In this document: in pieces, positions 50,149 through 59,195 of the stretch
Position numbering within the stretch: position 1 is the first letter of the stretch
Layout of the letters: each line of letters begins with the position of its first letter
From: Streptomyces sp. BV286
GTDB lineage: Bacteria > Actinomycetota > Actinomycetes > Streptomycetales > Streptomycetaceae
Assembly: GCF_019090165.1 (NCBI RefSeq)
Contig: NZ_JAHRIB010000174.1
Span: 84,781-148,780, forward strand
DNA: 64,000 nucleotides
Reading direction: 5' to 3'
The notes under the pieces: model-generated
What the model saw: only the letters and a program-made list of their open reading frames with translations
Database searches by the model: none
Told to the model about the DNA's origin: nothing
Translations under genes and position numbers: made by a program

Positions 50149-50898
50149 ATGAAGATGACCGGCAACACGATTCTGATCACCGGCGGAACCTCGGGCATCG
50201 GCCTCGGTCTGGCCCTGCGTCTGCACGGGGCCGGCAACAAGGTGGTCGTCGCCGGCCGGCGCAAGGAACTCCTCGACGAGATCACGGCCGAGCACCCGGG
50301 CATCGATGCGCTCGTCCTCGATGTCGCGGACCCCGACTCGATTGCGCAGGCCCGTGAGACCGTGGCGGCGAGTCACCCGGGGCTGAACGTCCTGGTCAAC
50401 AACGCTGGCATCATGCTGCGGGAGAACCTCCTCGACCCGGCCGAACTTCCGGTCGCCGAGGACCACGTCACCGTCAACCTGCTCGGCACGATCCGGATGA
50501 CGTACGCCTTCCTGCCGCTGTTGGTGGGCAAGGACGACGCGGTCGTCATGAACGTCACCTCGGCGCTGGCGTTCGTCCCGTATCAGAGCACCCCGACCTA
50601 CAGCGCGACCAAGGCCGCGCTGCACTCCTTCTCCGAGAGCCTGCGCATCCAGGTCGGTGGTGCTGGCGCAGGCGTCCAGGTGATCGAGGTGGTCCCGCCG
50701 GGCGTGCGCACGACCCTGCTGGGCCAGCAGGACAGCGACCAATCCATGCCGTTGGACGACTTCCTCACCGAGACCCTCGATCTGCTGCGCGAGAACCCCG
50801 ACGCGAAAGAGCTTGTCGTCGAGCGCGCCAAGTTCATCCGCGACGCGCAGGCCGACGGCTCCTACGACAACGTCCTGGCCATGATCAGCGGCAGCTGA
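50149..50898 (+). CDS. Short-chain dehydrogenase/reductase (DltE-like)
   Basis: The 249-aa SDR has ILITGGTSGIGLGLALRL at residues 7-24, NNAGIM near 84, and catalytic Ser and Tyr-x3-Lys (NVTSALAFVP, TYSATKAALHSF). ATG 50149 follows GGAGCAGG. It is similar to DltE-type oxidoreductases, with a characteristic late VVPPGVRTTLLGQ. It precedes an MmyB-like regulator by 498 bp on the same strand. Confidence 0.88.
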   Translation: MKMTGNTILITGGTSGIGLGLALRLHGAGNKVVVAGRRKELLDEITAEHPGIDALVLDVADPDSIAQARETVAASHPGLNVLVNNAGIMLRENLLDPAELPVAEDHVTVNLLGTIRMTYAFLPLLVGKDDAVVMNVTSALAFVPYQSTPTYSATKAALHSFSESLRIQVGGAGAGVQVIEVVPPGVRTTLLGQQDSDQSMPLDDFLTETLDLLRENPDAKELVVERAKFIRDAQADGSYDNVLAMISGS

Positions 50899-51396
50899 CT
50901 ACCTAGAGGGACCGACGCGGGACAAGAGCACGCGGGCGGGCACGCGGGGTCGCATTACGGGCGTACGCCGCGAGGACCGCCTCGGGGTGGTCACCGAGGA
51001 TGCGGAACGGTCGGAACGGTAAGGACACGTCCGCGGCTGCACCTCGGTCGTCGGACCGGGGCGAGAGACACGCGAGTGCCCGTCACGCGACGAACATCGC
51101 CGTGTCGGGTGGGCCGGGTGGTGAGGTCCGGGGCAGGGGTCCAAGTGTCGGGCGTCGGGCGTCGTCGACGGAACCGTCGTCGCAGGCCGTCTTCCCTGCC
51201 GAGGGACTGCGGTGCACCGGCCACAGTCGGCGAATTGCCGGGCGATTCATGCAGGGGCAAGTGATCACCGGATCGTCTCGCCGGGAGCGTTCTGGGCGTC
51301 GGCCGTACGGGCGGCTTCGCGGAGGTGGGAGAGGGGGGCTCAGCCATGGATCGGCGGTCCCTGGATAGCGGAGCGGGACGCGGCGAGGATGGGGGC
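50899..51396. other. 498 bp without a supportable gene
   Basis: Arg/Pro-rich open frames on both strands are typical of non-coding high-GC DNA. No domain-like sequence, ribosome site plus start, or clear repeat was seen. Confidence 0.5.
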
Positions 51397-52236
51397 ATGG
51401 ACAAAAGGGAACTGGCGGAATTTCTGCGGCACCGGCGTGAGGCGCTGCGGCCCCGCGACGTCGGGTTGGCCGAGGGGGCGCGTAGGCGTACGCAGGGGCT
51501 GCGCCGCGAGGAGGTCGCGCAGCTCGCCGGTATGTCCACGGACTACTACGCCCGGCTGGAACAGCAGCGGGCTCCGCAGCCCTCCGTGCAGATCACCGAA
51601 GCGCTGGCCAGAGCGCTGCGGCTGACCCTGGACGAACGCGACCATCTCTTCGTGCTCATCGGGCACAACGCCCCGGCCCGCTTCCACCGCTCCGAGCACG
51701 TCAGCCCGACGCTGTTGCGGGTCCTGGACCGCCTGGACGACGCGCCGGCCCTGGTACAGACCGATCTGGTCGACACCCTCGCGATGAATCCTTTGGCCGT
51801 CGCGCTGCTCGGCGACCAGACCCGCCACACCGGCCTGGCCCGCAGCGCCTACTACCGCTGGTTCATGGACCCGGCCGAACGTCTGATGGTCCCCGAGGAG
51901 AGCCGCGAGCGCCACGGCCGCGCCCAGGCCGCACGTCTGCGGGCCGCGCTCACAGCCGGCAGCGACACCCCGCGAGCCGCCCGGATTCTCGCCGAACTCC
52001 AGGAGCACAGCCCTGAGTTCGTCCGCATGTGGGAACTTCAGGAGGTCGCCCGACGCTATGACGACTGCAAGACGATCCTCCATCCCGAACTCGGCCGCAT
52101 CGACGTCGACGCCCAGCTCCTGTTCACCGAGAACCGCGCCCAGGCTCTGGTGGTCCTGACCACACGCCCCGGCACGGAGAGCCACAGCAAGCTGGAACTG
52201 CTCTCCGTCATCGGGCACCAGCAGCTCGCCCCATGA
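51397..52236 (+). CDS. MmyB-like XRE-family transcriptional regulator
   Basis: The 279-aa protein begins MDKRELAEFLRHRREALRPR and has RRRTQGLRREEVAQLAGMST and YYARLEQQR in residues 30-60, the XRE helix-turn-helix of MmyB-like regulators. The C-terminal MmyB ligand domain (TLAMNPLAVALLGD, YRWFMDP) follows. ATG 51397 lies behind GAGGATGGGGG. Such regulators usually sit beside an SDR they control, here possibly the one ending at 50898. Confidence 0.88.
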   Translation: MDKRELAEFLRHRREALRPRDVGLAEGARRRTQGLRREEVAQLAGMSTDYYARLEQQRAPQPSVQITEALARALRLTLDERDHLFVLIGHNAPARFHRSEHVSPTLLRVLDRLDDAPALVQTDLVDTLAMNPLAVALLGDQTRHTGLARSAYYRWFMDPAERLMVPEESRERHGRAQAARLRAALTAGSDTPRAARILAELQEHSPEFVRMWELQEVARRYDDCKTILHPELGRIDVDAQLLFTENRAQALVVLTTRPGTESHSKLELLSVIGHQQLAP

Positions 52237-52313
52237 CGTCCTGCCGGGGGCCAGGTTCGGCGGGGGAGGAGTCGGACAAGGGCAGCCTGGAGCCCTGTGG
52301 TCGGGCCGCCGGT

Positions 52314-52367
52314 TTGACCGGATGCTGCCTCCGTTTTACTCTCGAATGTGTACGGAGGCAGCATCCG
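52314..52367 (+). promoter_or_regulatory. tetR promoter with a perfect 16-bp inverted repeat
   Basis: CGGATGCTGCCTCCGT (52319-52334) and its exact inverse complement (52352-52367) flank a 17-bp centre. Each arm is itself an imperfect palindrome, so two repressor sites are likely. TTGACC (52314-52319) and TACTCT (52337-52342), 17 bp apart, form a strong promoter overlapping the left arm. Confidence 0.75.
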
Positions 52368-52407
52368 TTTTGATGCGGCCGCAGGATCACGAAAGGCAGG
52401 AGGGCGT

Positions 52408-53001
52408 ATGAGCGCCGGTGAGGAGCGGGGACGCAAGCCCCGCGCGGACGTTCAACGCAACCGCGCGGCCCTTCTGGAGACCGCGCAGCGTCACTTCTTG
52501 CAGCATGGGGTCGGCACCTCCCTTGAGGCGGTGGCCAAGGAAGCGGGCGTCGGGCCCGCCACCCTGTACCGGCACTTCCCGACCCGGGAGGCGCTGCTGG
52601 CGGCTGTGCTGCAGACGCGTTCCGCAGAGCTGGTGGCGCGCCAGACGGACATCGACCAGCTCGGCGACCCGGCCGAGGCGCTGGAGCAGTGGCTGCGGGC
52701 GATGGAGGAGTACTTCAGCGCCTTCAGTGGGCTGCCGGACCCACTCATGGCCGCGGCTCGGGCGCAGGAGCCGGACAACCCGCTCACGATTCCCTGCGAC
52801 ATCCTCATCTCCGCCACCGATGAGTACGTTCGAGCCGCGCAGCTCGCGGGGCGCGTGCGCGCGTCGGTGCGGGGGCACGACCTGTTCCTCGCGGCCTGTT
52901 CCGTTGCCTGGATCAAGGGCACCGGTACCGAGGAGGAGTCGCTCGACCGGCTCCGCACGCTCATCGCGAGCGGCTACCGCCAGCAGAAAGCCCAGGCGTA
53001 A
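52408..53001 (+). CDS. TetR-family transcriptional regulator
   Basis: The 197-aa protein has RNRAALLETAQRHFLQHGVG and TSLEAVAKEAGVGPATLYRH FPTREALL, the TetR HTH, and a SbtR-like C-terminal domain. GGAGGG precedes ATG 52408. It lies 104 bp upstream of the F420-reductase-like gene on the same strand and directly behind the paired operator at 52319-52367, so autorepression and control of the downstream gene are expected. Confidence 0.88.
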   Translation: MSAGEERGRKPRADVQRNRAALLETAQRHFLQHGVGTSLEAVAKEAGVGPATLYRHFPTREALLAAVLQTRSAELVARQTDIDQLGDPAEALEQWLRAMEEYFSAFSGLPDPLMAAARAQEPDNPLTIPCDILISATDEYVRAAQLAGRVRASVRGHDLFLAACSVAWIKGTGTEEESLDRLRTLIASGYRQQKAQA

Positions 53002-53105
53002 ATCGCCAGACACCCCGCTGCGCCCCGCAACACAAGGTGGCACCACCACCCTTCCATTACATCGTGCTGCTCCCAGGGGCAGCAGAGCCTCCTAGGGAAC
53101 GAATC

Positions 53106-53843
53106 ATGAAAATTACTGTCATAGGCGCTGGCGCCATCGGCGGGAACCTCGCTGCCAAGCTCAGCACGGCCGGTCACGACGTCCAGGTGGCCGACGCCCG
53201 CGGCCCCGAGGCCGTCCGGGCGGAGGTGCTGGAGTCCGGGGCCCGCGCGGCCGACCTCTCCGACGCCGTCCAGGGCCGGGACGTCATCGTCCTGTCGATC
53301 CCGTTCGGGGTGGCGGGCCGGCTGGCGGACCTGTTCGCGTCGGTGCCCGACGAGACGGTGGTCATCGACACCTCGAACTACTACCCCGGCATGCTCAGCG
53401 AGCCGATCGAGGCGGTGGACAACGGCCAGGTGGAGAGCGTGTACACCGCCGAGTTGCTCGGCCGCCCCGTGGTCAAGGCGTGGAACGCAGCCCTGGCCGA
53501 AACCCAGCGGACCAAGGGCGTCCCGGCCGGAACGCCCGGCCGCCTCGCCCTCCCCGTCGCCGGCGACTCCCAGGAGGCGCGGCGTGTGGCCATGCAGCTG
53601 GTGGACGACACCGGCTTCGACCCCTACGACGCCGGCACACTGGCCGACTCCTGGCGCCAGCAGCCCAACAGCCCCGCCTACTGCACCGAACTGACCCTCG
53701 ACGAGCTGCCGACGGCCCTGGCCGCGGCCGATCGCGCCAAGGACGTGGCCATCCGCGACAGTCTCCCGGAACGCTTCGCCGCACTCCCGGCCAACCCCAC
53801 CGTCGACGACGTCGTCGAGATGAACCGCGCCGCCCACCGCTGA
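53106..53843 (+). CDS. NADPH-dependent F420 reductase-like NAD(P)-binding protein
   Basis: The 245-aa protein starts MKITVIGAGAIGGNLAAKLS with the GxGxxG loop at 7-12 and has DVIVLSIPFGVAGRLADLFA and VIDTSNYYPGMLSEPIEAVD. The family includes F420-dependent NADP reductases and oxidoreductases using NADPH. It is second in a unit with the TetR gene and is the probable output of that repressor. Confidence 0.85.
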   Translation: MKITVIGAGAIGGNLAAKLSTAGHDVQVADARGPEAVRAEVLESGARAADLSDAVQGRDVIVLSIPFGVAGRLADLFASVPDETVVIDTSNYYPGMLSEPIEAVDNGQVESVYTAELLGRPVVKAWNAALAETQRTKGVPAGTPGRLALPVAGDSQEARRVAMQLVDDTGFDPYDAGTLADSWRQQPNSPAYCTELTLDELPTALAAADRAKDVAIRDSLPERFAALPANPTVDDVVEMNRAAHR

Positions 53844-54110
53844 GACACCCGACGCGGCACTCGTCCACACAACGACCCGAGAGTGGCAGCGTCGGCAGCC
53901 CACGGACTCACACACGAACACCCAGAGCGCACAGTCACCTGCGCTGCAGCCTGCAGTCTCGGCACGCCGCTGCCCGCGAGCATCCGCAAGCCTGCCGGCG
54001 CCCGCAGGGCGCATCCTGCACCCAGCCGCTAAGTCGGCTGCCTCCTTGCAGAGCCTGCCGTATGCGCGCCGCGCCGTGGCGGCGACTGCGCACCATGGAG
54101 AGGAACCGCC

Positions 54111-54809
54111 TTGCCCGGCACCGCATCACCCTTCATCGACATCGCCCGCTCCCGCCGCTCGCCCCGGCAGTTCCTGCCCACCGCCCTGTCTCCTGCGGAC
54201 ATCCGCGGCGTGCTGGAAGACGCACAGACAGCGCCCTCGAACAGCAACACCCAGCCGTGGACGGTGCACGTCGTCTCGGGTGCGGCCCGGGACGCCCTGG
54301 CCAAAGAGCTGCTCCAGGCCGAGGAGGAGGGACGGACCTCCCCGGATTTCACCGATGGCTACGGCGAGGGCCTGTACCTCGAGCGGTCGCAGGCCTTGGG
54401 CGCGAGTGTTTACCGGGCCAGGGGCGTCGAGCGCTCGGACCGGGACGGCAGGAGGGCGGCCGTCCGCGAAAACCTGGAGTTCTACGGCGCTCCCCATGCC
54501 GCGTTCCTGTTCATGCCGGCCCTCGGAGACGGGGTACGGACGGCCGGCGACATCGGCATGTACGCGCAGAACTTCCTGCTCTCGTTGGCGGCCCGGGGGC
54601 TGGCCGGCATCCCGCAGACGGTCCTCGGCGTCTACGCCGACACCGTCCGCGAGTTCCTGGGTGTCCCCGCGGAGCTCAAGCTGCTGTTCGGGATCTCCTT
54701 CGGCATGGCTGACCCGGCGGCACCGGTGAACACGCTCCGCACGGAGCGGGTTCCGCTGCAGCGGAGCGTGGTCCTTCATGACACCCCGGGAGTCCTTGCC
54801 AGGCAGTAG
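54111..54809 (+). CDS. Nitroreductase family protein
   Basis: The 232-aa protein carries RSRRSPRQFLPTALSPADIR with ALSNSNTQPW-type substrate region (APSNSNTQPWTVHVV) and GMYAQNFLLSLAARGLAGIP, the FMN-binding nitroreductase core. The only start giving the full domain is TTG 54111, preceded by GGAGAGGA. It should reduce nitro or quinone compounds with NAD(P)H. 53844-54110 shows no gene. Confidence 0.85.
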   Translation: MPGTASPFIDIARSRRSPRQFLPTALSPADIRGVLEDAQTAPSNSNTQPWTVHVVSGAARDALAKELLQAEEEGRTSPDFTDGYGEGLYLERSQALGASVYRARGVERSDRDGRRAAVRENLEFYGAPHAAFLFMPALGDGVRTAGDIGMYAQNFLLSLAARGLAGIPQTVLGVYADTVREFLGVPAELKLLFGISFGMADPAAPVNTLRTERVPLQRSVVLHDTPGVLARQ

Positions 54810-54867
54810 TTCCTCCGCCCGCCGGAACCATCCGGCGCCGGGCCCGGGTCGCCACTCGGGTGGTCCG

Positions 54868-55165
54868 GGCCCGGCACCCGCATCGGTTTCATCGCGGACA
54901 CCCCGGTCCTGGACGTCGGCCTCGACCACCATGCGCCGCACCACATGAGCGCCCCGCTACTGAACCTGACCGTCCTCGCGCGCGAGACCGAGCGGATCGG
55001 CCTGGTCACCACTTCCTCCACCACGTTCACCGAGCCCTACAATCTCGCCCGCCAGTTCAGGGCCCTGGACGTGATCAGCCACGGCCGGGTCAGTTGGAAC
55101 GCGGTGACGACCTCCGACCTCGCCGCCGCGGCGAGCTTCGGCGCGACGATCCCCCCACCCGGCAG
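54868..55165 (+). pseudogene. LLM (NtaA/SnaA/DszA-type) monooxygenase fragment
   Basis: An in-frame middle piece reads HHAPHHMSAPLLNLTVLARE, RIGLVTTSSTTFTEPYNLAR and ALDVISHGRVSWNAVTTSDL, the central barrel of nitrilotriacetate-monooxygenase-like flavoproteins. Both ends are missing and the right side meets ligase sequence on the other strand. Confidence 0.7.
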
Positions 55166-55345
55166 AGGAGGACCAGCCCGCCAGGGGTGTCCCCGGAGTC
55201 TGCCGACGTGAGTAGGCCAGCGATGGTGCGGCCCGCGGTGCGGGGGAGTGTGGTGGTGAGGCCGGTGTACTGGAAGCGTCCGGCGGTGTCGTATCTGCCG
55301 AGCAGCAGCGACAGTTCGCGGCGTCCCCTGCGGTCGTTTCGCTTG
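55165..55345 (-). pseudogene. ATP-dependent DNA ligase C-terminal remnant
   Basis: The minus frame reads RRELSLLLGRYDTAGRFQYT and GLTTTLPRTAGRTIAGLL, then, one frame over, LAGWSSSAGWGDRR. This is the oligonucleotide-binding C-terminal region seen in actinobacterial ATP-dependent DNA ligases (repair ligase type), with one frameshift and no catalytic domain. Confidence 0.6.
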
Positions 55346-55357
55346 GCCTACGTGGGG

Positions 55358-56341
55358 TCATGATGCCCAGGGCGCGCAGCGTCGGACGTTGTGGCGGAGG
55401 GCTTCGAGTACGTCGGTGCGGGTCACCTGAGTGGGGAGCAGGCGGTTCAGGTGGGAGGGCATGTCTGGCTGGTCGGGCGGCAGGAAGCCGAGTTGGGCTA
55501 CGTGGGCCATGCCGTGCGTACGAGGTTGCGGTGTGGCGGGATCGGCCAGCAGCGGTCCGCTTGCCGGGCGGCCCGCTTCCTCGAGGAAGTCGATGCAGGC
55601 TCGTTCCAGGTCTGCTGCGGTCAGCCGGGCGGGGCCGGCGGTGACCCAGTGGAGACCGGGGGCCGCGGCGTCGCCGCGGATCAGGGCTTCGGTCAGTGCG
55701 GTGACGTAGTCGACGAGGGTTTCCATCGGGAGGATGTCGGTCCAGTGGTCGGGCTGGACGGGCAGTCCGCCGGGGCGGGCTTGCAGCATGGTGGTGAACA
55801 GGGCGTGGGGGAACTGGTGTCGGGGGGCGGTGGGGGCGCTGCGGGCGGCGAACAGGAGGGCGGTGCGCACGATGGCGACGGGCTGGCTGCATTGGACGGC
55901 CAGTTCCTCGGCTCGGCGCTTGGACTGGCCGTACGCGCGCATGGAGCGGGCGGCGAGGTCGTTTCCAGGGACGTCGAAGGCGGCTGAGGCGGAGGAGAGC
56001 AGGACCACCGGCACGCGGGCTTCTTCGGCGAGCTCGAGGATCCTGCGGGTGCCGTCGGCGTTGACGCTGTCGAAGGCGGTGTGGTCGCGCGGGGCGAAGT
56101 CGGTGAGACCGCCGCAGTGCACGATCACGTCGATACCGGCGGCCAGTTCGCTGCGCTGACTGGTGTTCAGGCCCAAGCCGTCGGCGGTCAGGTCGGCCTG
56201 CACGCAGGTGGCGGCACCTTGGGGTCGGCGGCGATGGACAAGTGCAGTGACGTCGTGGCGGACGGTGAGTGCTGGGAGGAGGTTCGCCCCGATCACGCCG
56301 GTTGAGCCGGTGAGGAGGATGGTGGGACGGGCTGCGGTCAT
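55358..56341 (-). CDS. NAD-dependent epimerase/thioester-reductase-like extended SDR
   Basis: The 327-aa protein begins TILLTGSTGVIGANLLPALT (GxxGxxG) and has VIVHCGGLTDFAPRD, VNADGTRRILELAEEARVPV and AYGQSKRRAEELAVQ, with Tyr-x3-Lys near 136-140. This suits the extended SDR superfamily, close to thioester reductase domains. It is first in transcription order of an isolated stretch next to the ligase remnant; substrate unknown. Confidence 0.85.
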   Translation of the reverse strand: MTAARPTILLTGSTGVIGANLLPALTVRHDVTALVHRRRPQGAATCVQADLTADGLGLNTSQRSELAAGIDVIVHCGGLTDFAPRDHTAFDSVNADGTRRILELAEEARVPVVLLSSASAAFDVPGNDLAARSMRAYGQSKRRAEELAVQCSQPVAIVRTALLFAARSAPTAPRHQFPHALFTTMLQARPGGLPVQPDHWTDILPMETLVDYVTALTEALIRGDAAAPGLHWVTAGPARLTAADLERACIDFLEEAGRPASGPLLADPATPQPRTHGMAHVAQLGFLPPDQPDMPSHLNRLLPTQVTRTDVLEALRHNVRRCAPWAS

Positions 56342-56524
56342 GGTGGCCTCGGGGCTGTTGAGGGGGTGGCGGGGCAGCCCTGTGTGGGTGCCCCGGGCTG
56401 GGATGTCGAGGGCCGAGTCGGTGACTGCGGTCAGTTCACGCGTCGCCAGCGGGAAGGACCTCTACGTGCTGATGCGGGCAGTGGGCGGTGGAAGAGGCGG
56501 CGGTCCGCGGCGTACGAATTCCAG

Positions 56525-57442
56525 TCATGGCCGTGTGTCCGCTTCCCTCATTCCGGAACCGGGCGATAGCGCGTCCGGGTACTCCACCGGGTGGCAGTAG
56601 GCGAGGCCGTCGAGGGACTCTCCGGCCGCGAAGCGGGTCAGCAGGTCGCCGGCCTGTTTGGGAAGCTCCAGGTGCATTGCGTGGTCGGCGTCGTGGACCA
56701 GCGTGAAGCGGCCGTCTAGACAGGCCGAGGCGATTTCACGGCACAGGTCCGGTGGCGTGAAGAGGTCGTGCTCGCCTGTGGCCACCAGGACGGGCACGGT
56801 GATCGCCGGCTGCGGTGACGGTACCTGCTGCAGCAGCCGCAGGGTGTTGTTGCGGTACTTCGCCCGGTCCGCGTCGTCGATGCCGCGGAACATGGAATGC
56901 AGGATGCGGCGCACTGCCGACTGGCGGGTCACGCGCGCGCCCGGCCTGGAGCGGAGGATGATGCCGGCGCTGAGTTCGGCGAACTCCTCCATCCGCTCGC
57001 CGTCCAAGAGGTCCACGGTGCGCCGCAGGTCCTCCCGGATTTCGTCGGGAACCCACAGGAGCGGTCCCGCCAGGGCGATGCTGCGTACCGCCTGGGGACA
57101 GGCCTGGGCATAGCGGTAAGCGATGCCCGAACCGTACGAGGCGCCGAGTACGTGCACCTGCCGGTGTCCTGCCGCCCCCAGCAGGTCGTGCAGGGCGGCC
57201 GCGAGGAAGTCCACGCCGTAGGAGGCGGGCAGTGTGTCGGCATCACCCCACCCGGGCAGGTCCACGGTGAACACATGAAATCTTTCGGCCAGTACCGCTT
57301 CGAAGCGACCCCATGCCGTCTTGTTCTGGAGTGCCCCGCCGATCAGCACGATGGTCTCCGACGCGGGGTCACGGTGCCGTAGCGTGCGCCCCTCGGACTT
57401 GTATCCGCCGTAGCCGGACACGACGAACTCTTCGAAGGCCAA
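56525..57442 (-). CDS. Alpha/beta hydrolase
   Basis: The 305-aa protein has IVLIGGALQNKTAWGRFEAV, VDLPGWGDADTLPASYGVDF, nucleophile elbow GASYGSG, TGEHDLFTPPDL and the C-terminal VHDADHAMHLELP with catalytic His. TTG 57442 is preferred because GGGGAG lies 6 bases upstream; the longer frame from 57538 adds a non-family lead. It is a probable esterase or lipase of unknown substrate. Confidence 0.83.
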   Translation of the reverse strand: MAFEEFVVSGYGGYKSEGRTLRHRDPASETIVLIGGALQNKTAWGRFEAVLAERFHVFTVDLPGWGDADTLPASYGVDFLAAALHDLLGAAGHRQVHVLGASYGSGIAYRYAQACPQAVRSIALAGPLLWVPDEIREDLRRTVDLLDGERMEEFAELSAGIILRSRPGARVTRQSAVRRILHSMFRGIDDADRAKYRNNTLRLLQQVPSPQPAITVPVLVATGEHDLFTPPDLCREIASACLDGRFTLVHDADHAMHLELPKQAGDLLTRFAAGESLDGLAYCHPVEYPDALSPGSGMREADTRP

Positions 57443-57661
57443 GACGCTCCCCTGCTTTTGCGGGCCCTTTGACGGCCCGGCCTCACCGACCGTGACGTCC
57501 ACGCCGACAGTGCAACGATCACAGCGGCGTGGCGTCACGCGGATGGCGTACGGAAGCGCCTACCTCGACGTGAGATCGCCGGGCGGGTTCGTCGGTGCGG
57601 GCTGCGTTTGCGTGAACGGGCCGCAGCGGTGCTCGCCAGGCTCTGTGACCCTGGAGAACAG

Positions 57662-58576
57662 TCAGTTCCCGTTTGCCGGCGCGACCTTGGTCGGTTCCGC
57701 GGCAGCCGGGGTGTGGAGGGCGAACAGGCGGGTCTTGATGTGGTCGCTGAGCCATAGAGGCGCCGCGCATTGCAGGGCGGCGCCCAGGTGGGCATCGAGG
57801 CCGACGGTGTACCTGCGACGCGGGCGCGGGACGCCGAGGGCCTTGGCGATAGTGCGGGCCACTGGCTGCGGGCCGCCGGCCGACCCCTGGATACGGGAGA
57901 AGAGGCTTGCGGCACGGTCGTGGACACCGGCGCCGGTGTGGGCCGTGGCGAGGGCGGACAGGTCCTCCTGGGCCCGGTCCCAGAACGGGGTCGCGACGGT
58001 GCCGGGCTCGACAAGGATCACCTGCACGCCGTAGCGGCGGGTCTCCATGCGCAGGGTGTGCGTCGCCGCGCTGAGCGCGTGCTTGCTGGCCGCGTACCAG
58101 CCGCTCATCGGCGACGGGATCCGTGCGCCGACGGAGGAGACGGTCACGATCCGTCCCCGGCCCCGCCTGCGCATCGCGGGCAGCACCAGTGTGCACATGC
58201 GCAGTGTGCCTACGACGTTGACTTCCAGTACCTCGCGGATCCGGTCCTCCGACAGGTCTGTGATCGCTCCCGTCAGGGGGATGCCGGCATTGGCCACCAG
58301 CGCGTGGGGGCCACCGCCGGAGAGGTCGGCTGCTCTTGCGACGGCTTCCCGGCAGGACGCCGGGTCGGTGAGGTCCATGACCACTGCGTCCAACGCCAGG
58401 CCCTGGGCGCGGGCGGTGTTGACCAGCGCGTCGGCCTTGTCCTTGGAGCGAGCCGTCCCGATAACCTGCCGGCCCTGGCGGGCCAGGAGCAGCGCAGTGG
58501 CCAGCCCGATCCCGCTGGTCGCACCCGTCACCAGCACGCTGGCCGGCCAACCGGCGCCGCTCGTCCGCTCATTCAC
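57662..58576 (-). CDS. Short-chain dehydrogenase/reductase
   Basis: The 304-aa SDR has VLVTGATSGIGLATALLLAR near residue 15, NAGIPLTGAI near 95 and YAASKHALSAATHTL with Tyr-x3-Lys near 160, plus catalytic Ser in TVSSVGARIP. The C-terminus is longer than in classical SDRs (LWLSDHIKTRLFAL) and ends in Pro/Ala. GTG 58576 overlaps the tail of an MmyB-like remnant by four bases. Confidence 0.87.
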   Translation of the reverse strand: MNERTSGAGWPASVLVTGATSGIGLATALLLARQGRQVIGTARSKDKADALVNTARAQGLALDAVVMDLTDPASCREAVARAADLSGGGPHALVANAGIPLTGAITDLSEDRIREVLEVNVVGTLRMCTLVLPAMRRRGRGRIVTVSSVGARIPSPMSGWYAASKHALSAATHTLRMETRRYGVQVILVEPGTVATPFWDRAQEDLSALATAHTGAGVHDRAASLFSRIQGSAGGPQPVARTIAKALGVPRPRRRYTVGLDAHLGAALQCAAPLWLSDHIKTRLFALHTPAAAEPTKVAPANGN

Positions 58577-58950
58577 GACTTGTTCGCTCCAGGGATACGC
58601 CAGTAGTTGTCCCGCTGTGAACCCAGCTCCGGGCAGTCCCAGGTCCCGGCACGGGCGGCGGCGGACGCGCCTTCGGGGGCAACGACCACACACCCGCCCG
58701 GGTCACGCACCCCTAGGTTGTCGTGTGAGGCCGTTCCCGGTTCGGCGGTGTAGATGGTTACCGTCAGGCCGGGCTCGGCAGCTGGCCGGAGGAGGTCGTA
58801 GCCCGGGTCGAGCGTGCCCACGACCGGGTGCTGGAATCGCTTGGTGCCGCGGCCGTAGGTGCGCACGTCGTGGCGGGCCCACAGCCACGGAAGATCTCGC
58901 GACGGGTGGACAGCTCGCCGACGAGGTCAGTGAGTGTGCGACCGCAGGGG
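58573..58950 (-). pseudogene. MmyB-like regulator, C-terminal remnant with frameshift
   Basis: One frame gives LTDLVGELSTRREIF and a second gives VRTYGRGTKRFQHPVVGTLD PGYDLLRP then LTVTIYTAEPGTASHDNLGV, the end of an MmyB-type ligand-binding domain. The frame changes at about 58880 and the DNA-binding part is absent. It probably once controlled the downstream SDR, like the pair at 50.1-52.2 kb. Confidence 0.7.
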
Positions 58951-59000
58951 GGGGCCGACCGCCGCGGCCGCCCCGTGACGGGGACCATCTGCCGACAGGC

Positions 59001-59195
59001 TCAGTCGGATTTCGTCACCGGGCCCTCGGAGTGCTTGTGGCTGGGGTCCAGCCGGAAGTCGGGACACTCGCGGTTTTGACATGCGCCCGGGCCCCACACG
59101 GGAACGAACACGCCGAGGGTCTTGTGGCGGTGGGCAGCAGGCGGCACGGACCGCTTGCAGCTCGGACACGTATAGGCTTCCGGTTTACGCTTCAT
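59001..59195 (-). CDS. Possible separate small zinc-ribbon gene inside the TerC frame
   Basis: ATG 59195 would give a 64-aa protein with YTCPSCKRSV and GACQNRECPDF, resembling stand-alone small streptomycete zinc-ribbon proteins. Directly upstream is an AT-rich patch (59191-59219) with CATAT-N7-ATATG, promoter-like and unlike coding DNA. This reading conflicts with the 449-aa fusion; both are listed because the sequence allows both. Confidence 0.5.
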   Translation of the reverse strand: MKRKPEAYTCPSCKRSVPPAAHRHKTLGVFVPVWGPGACQNRECPDFRLDPSHKHSEGPVTKSD

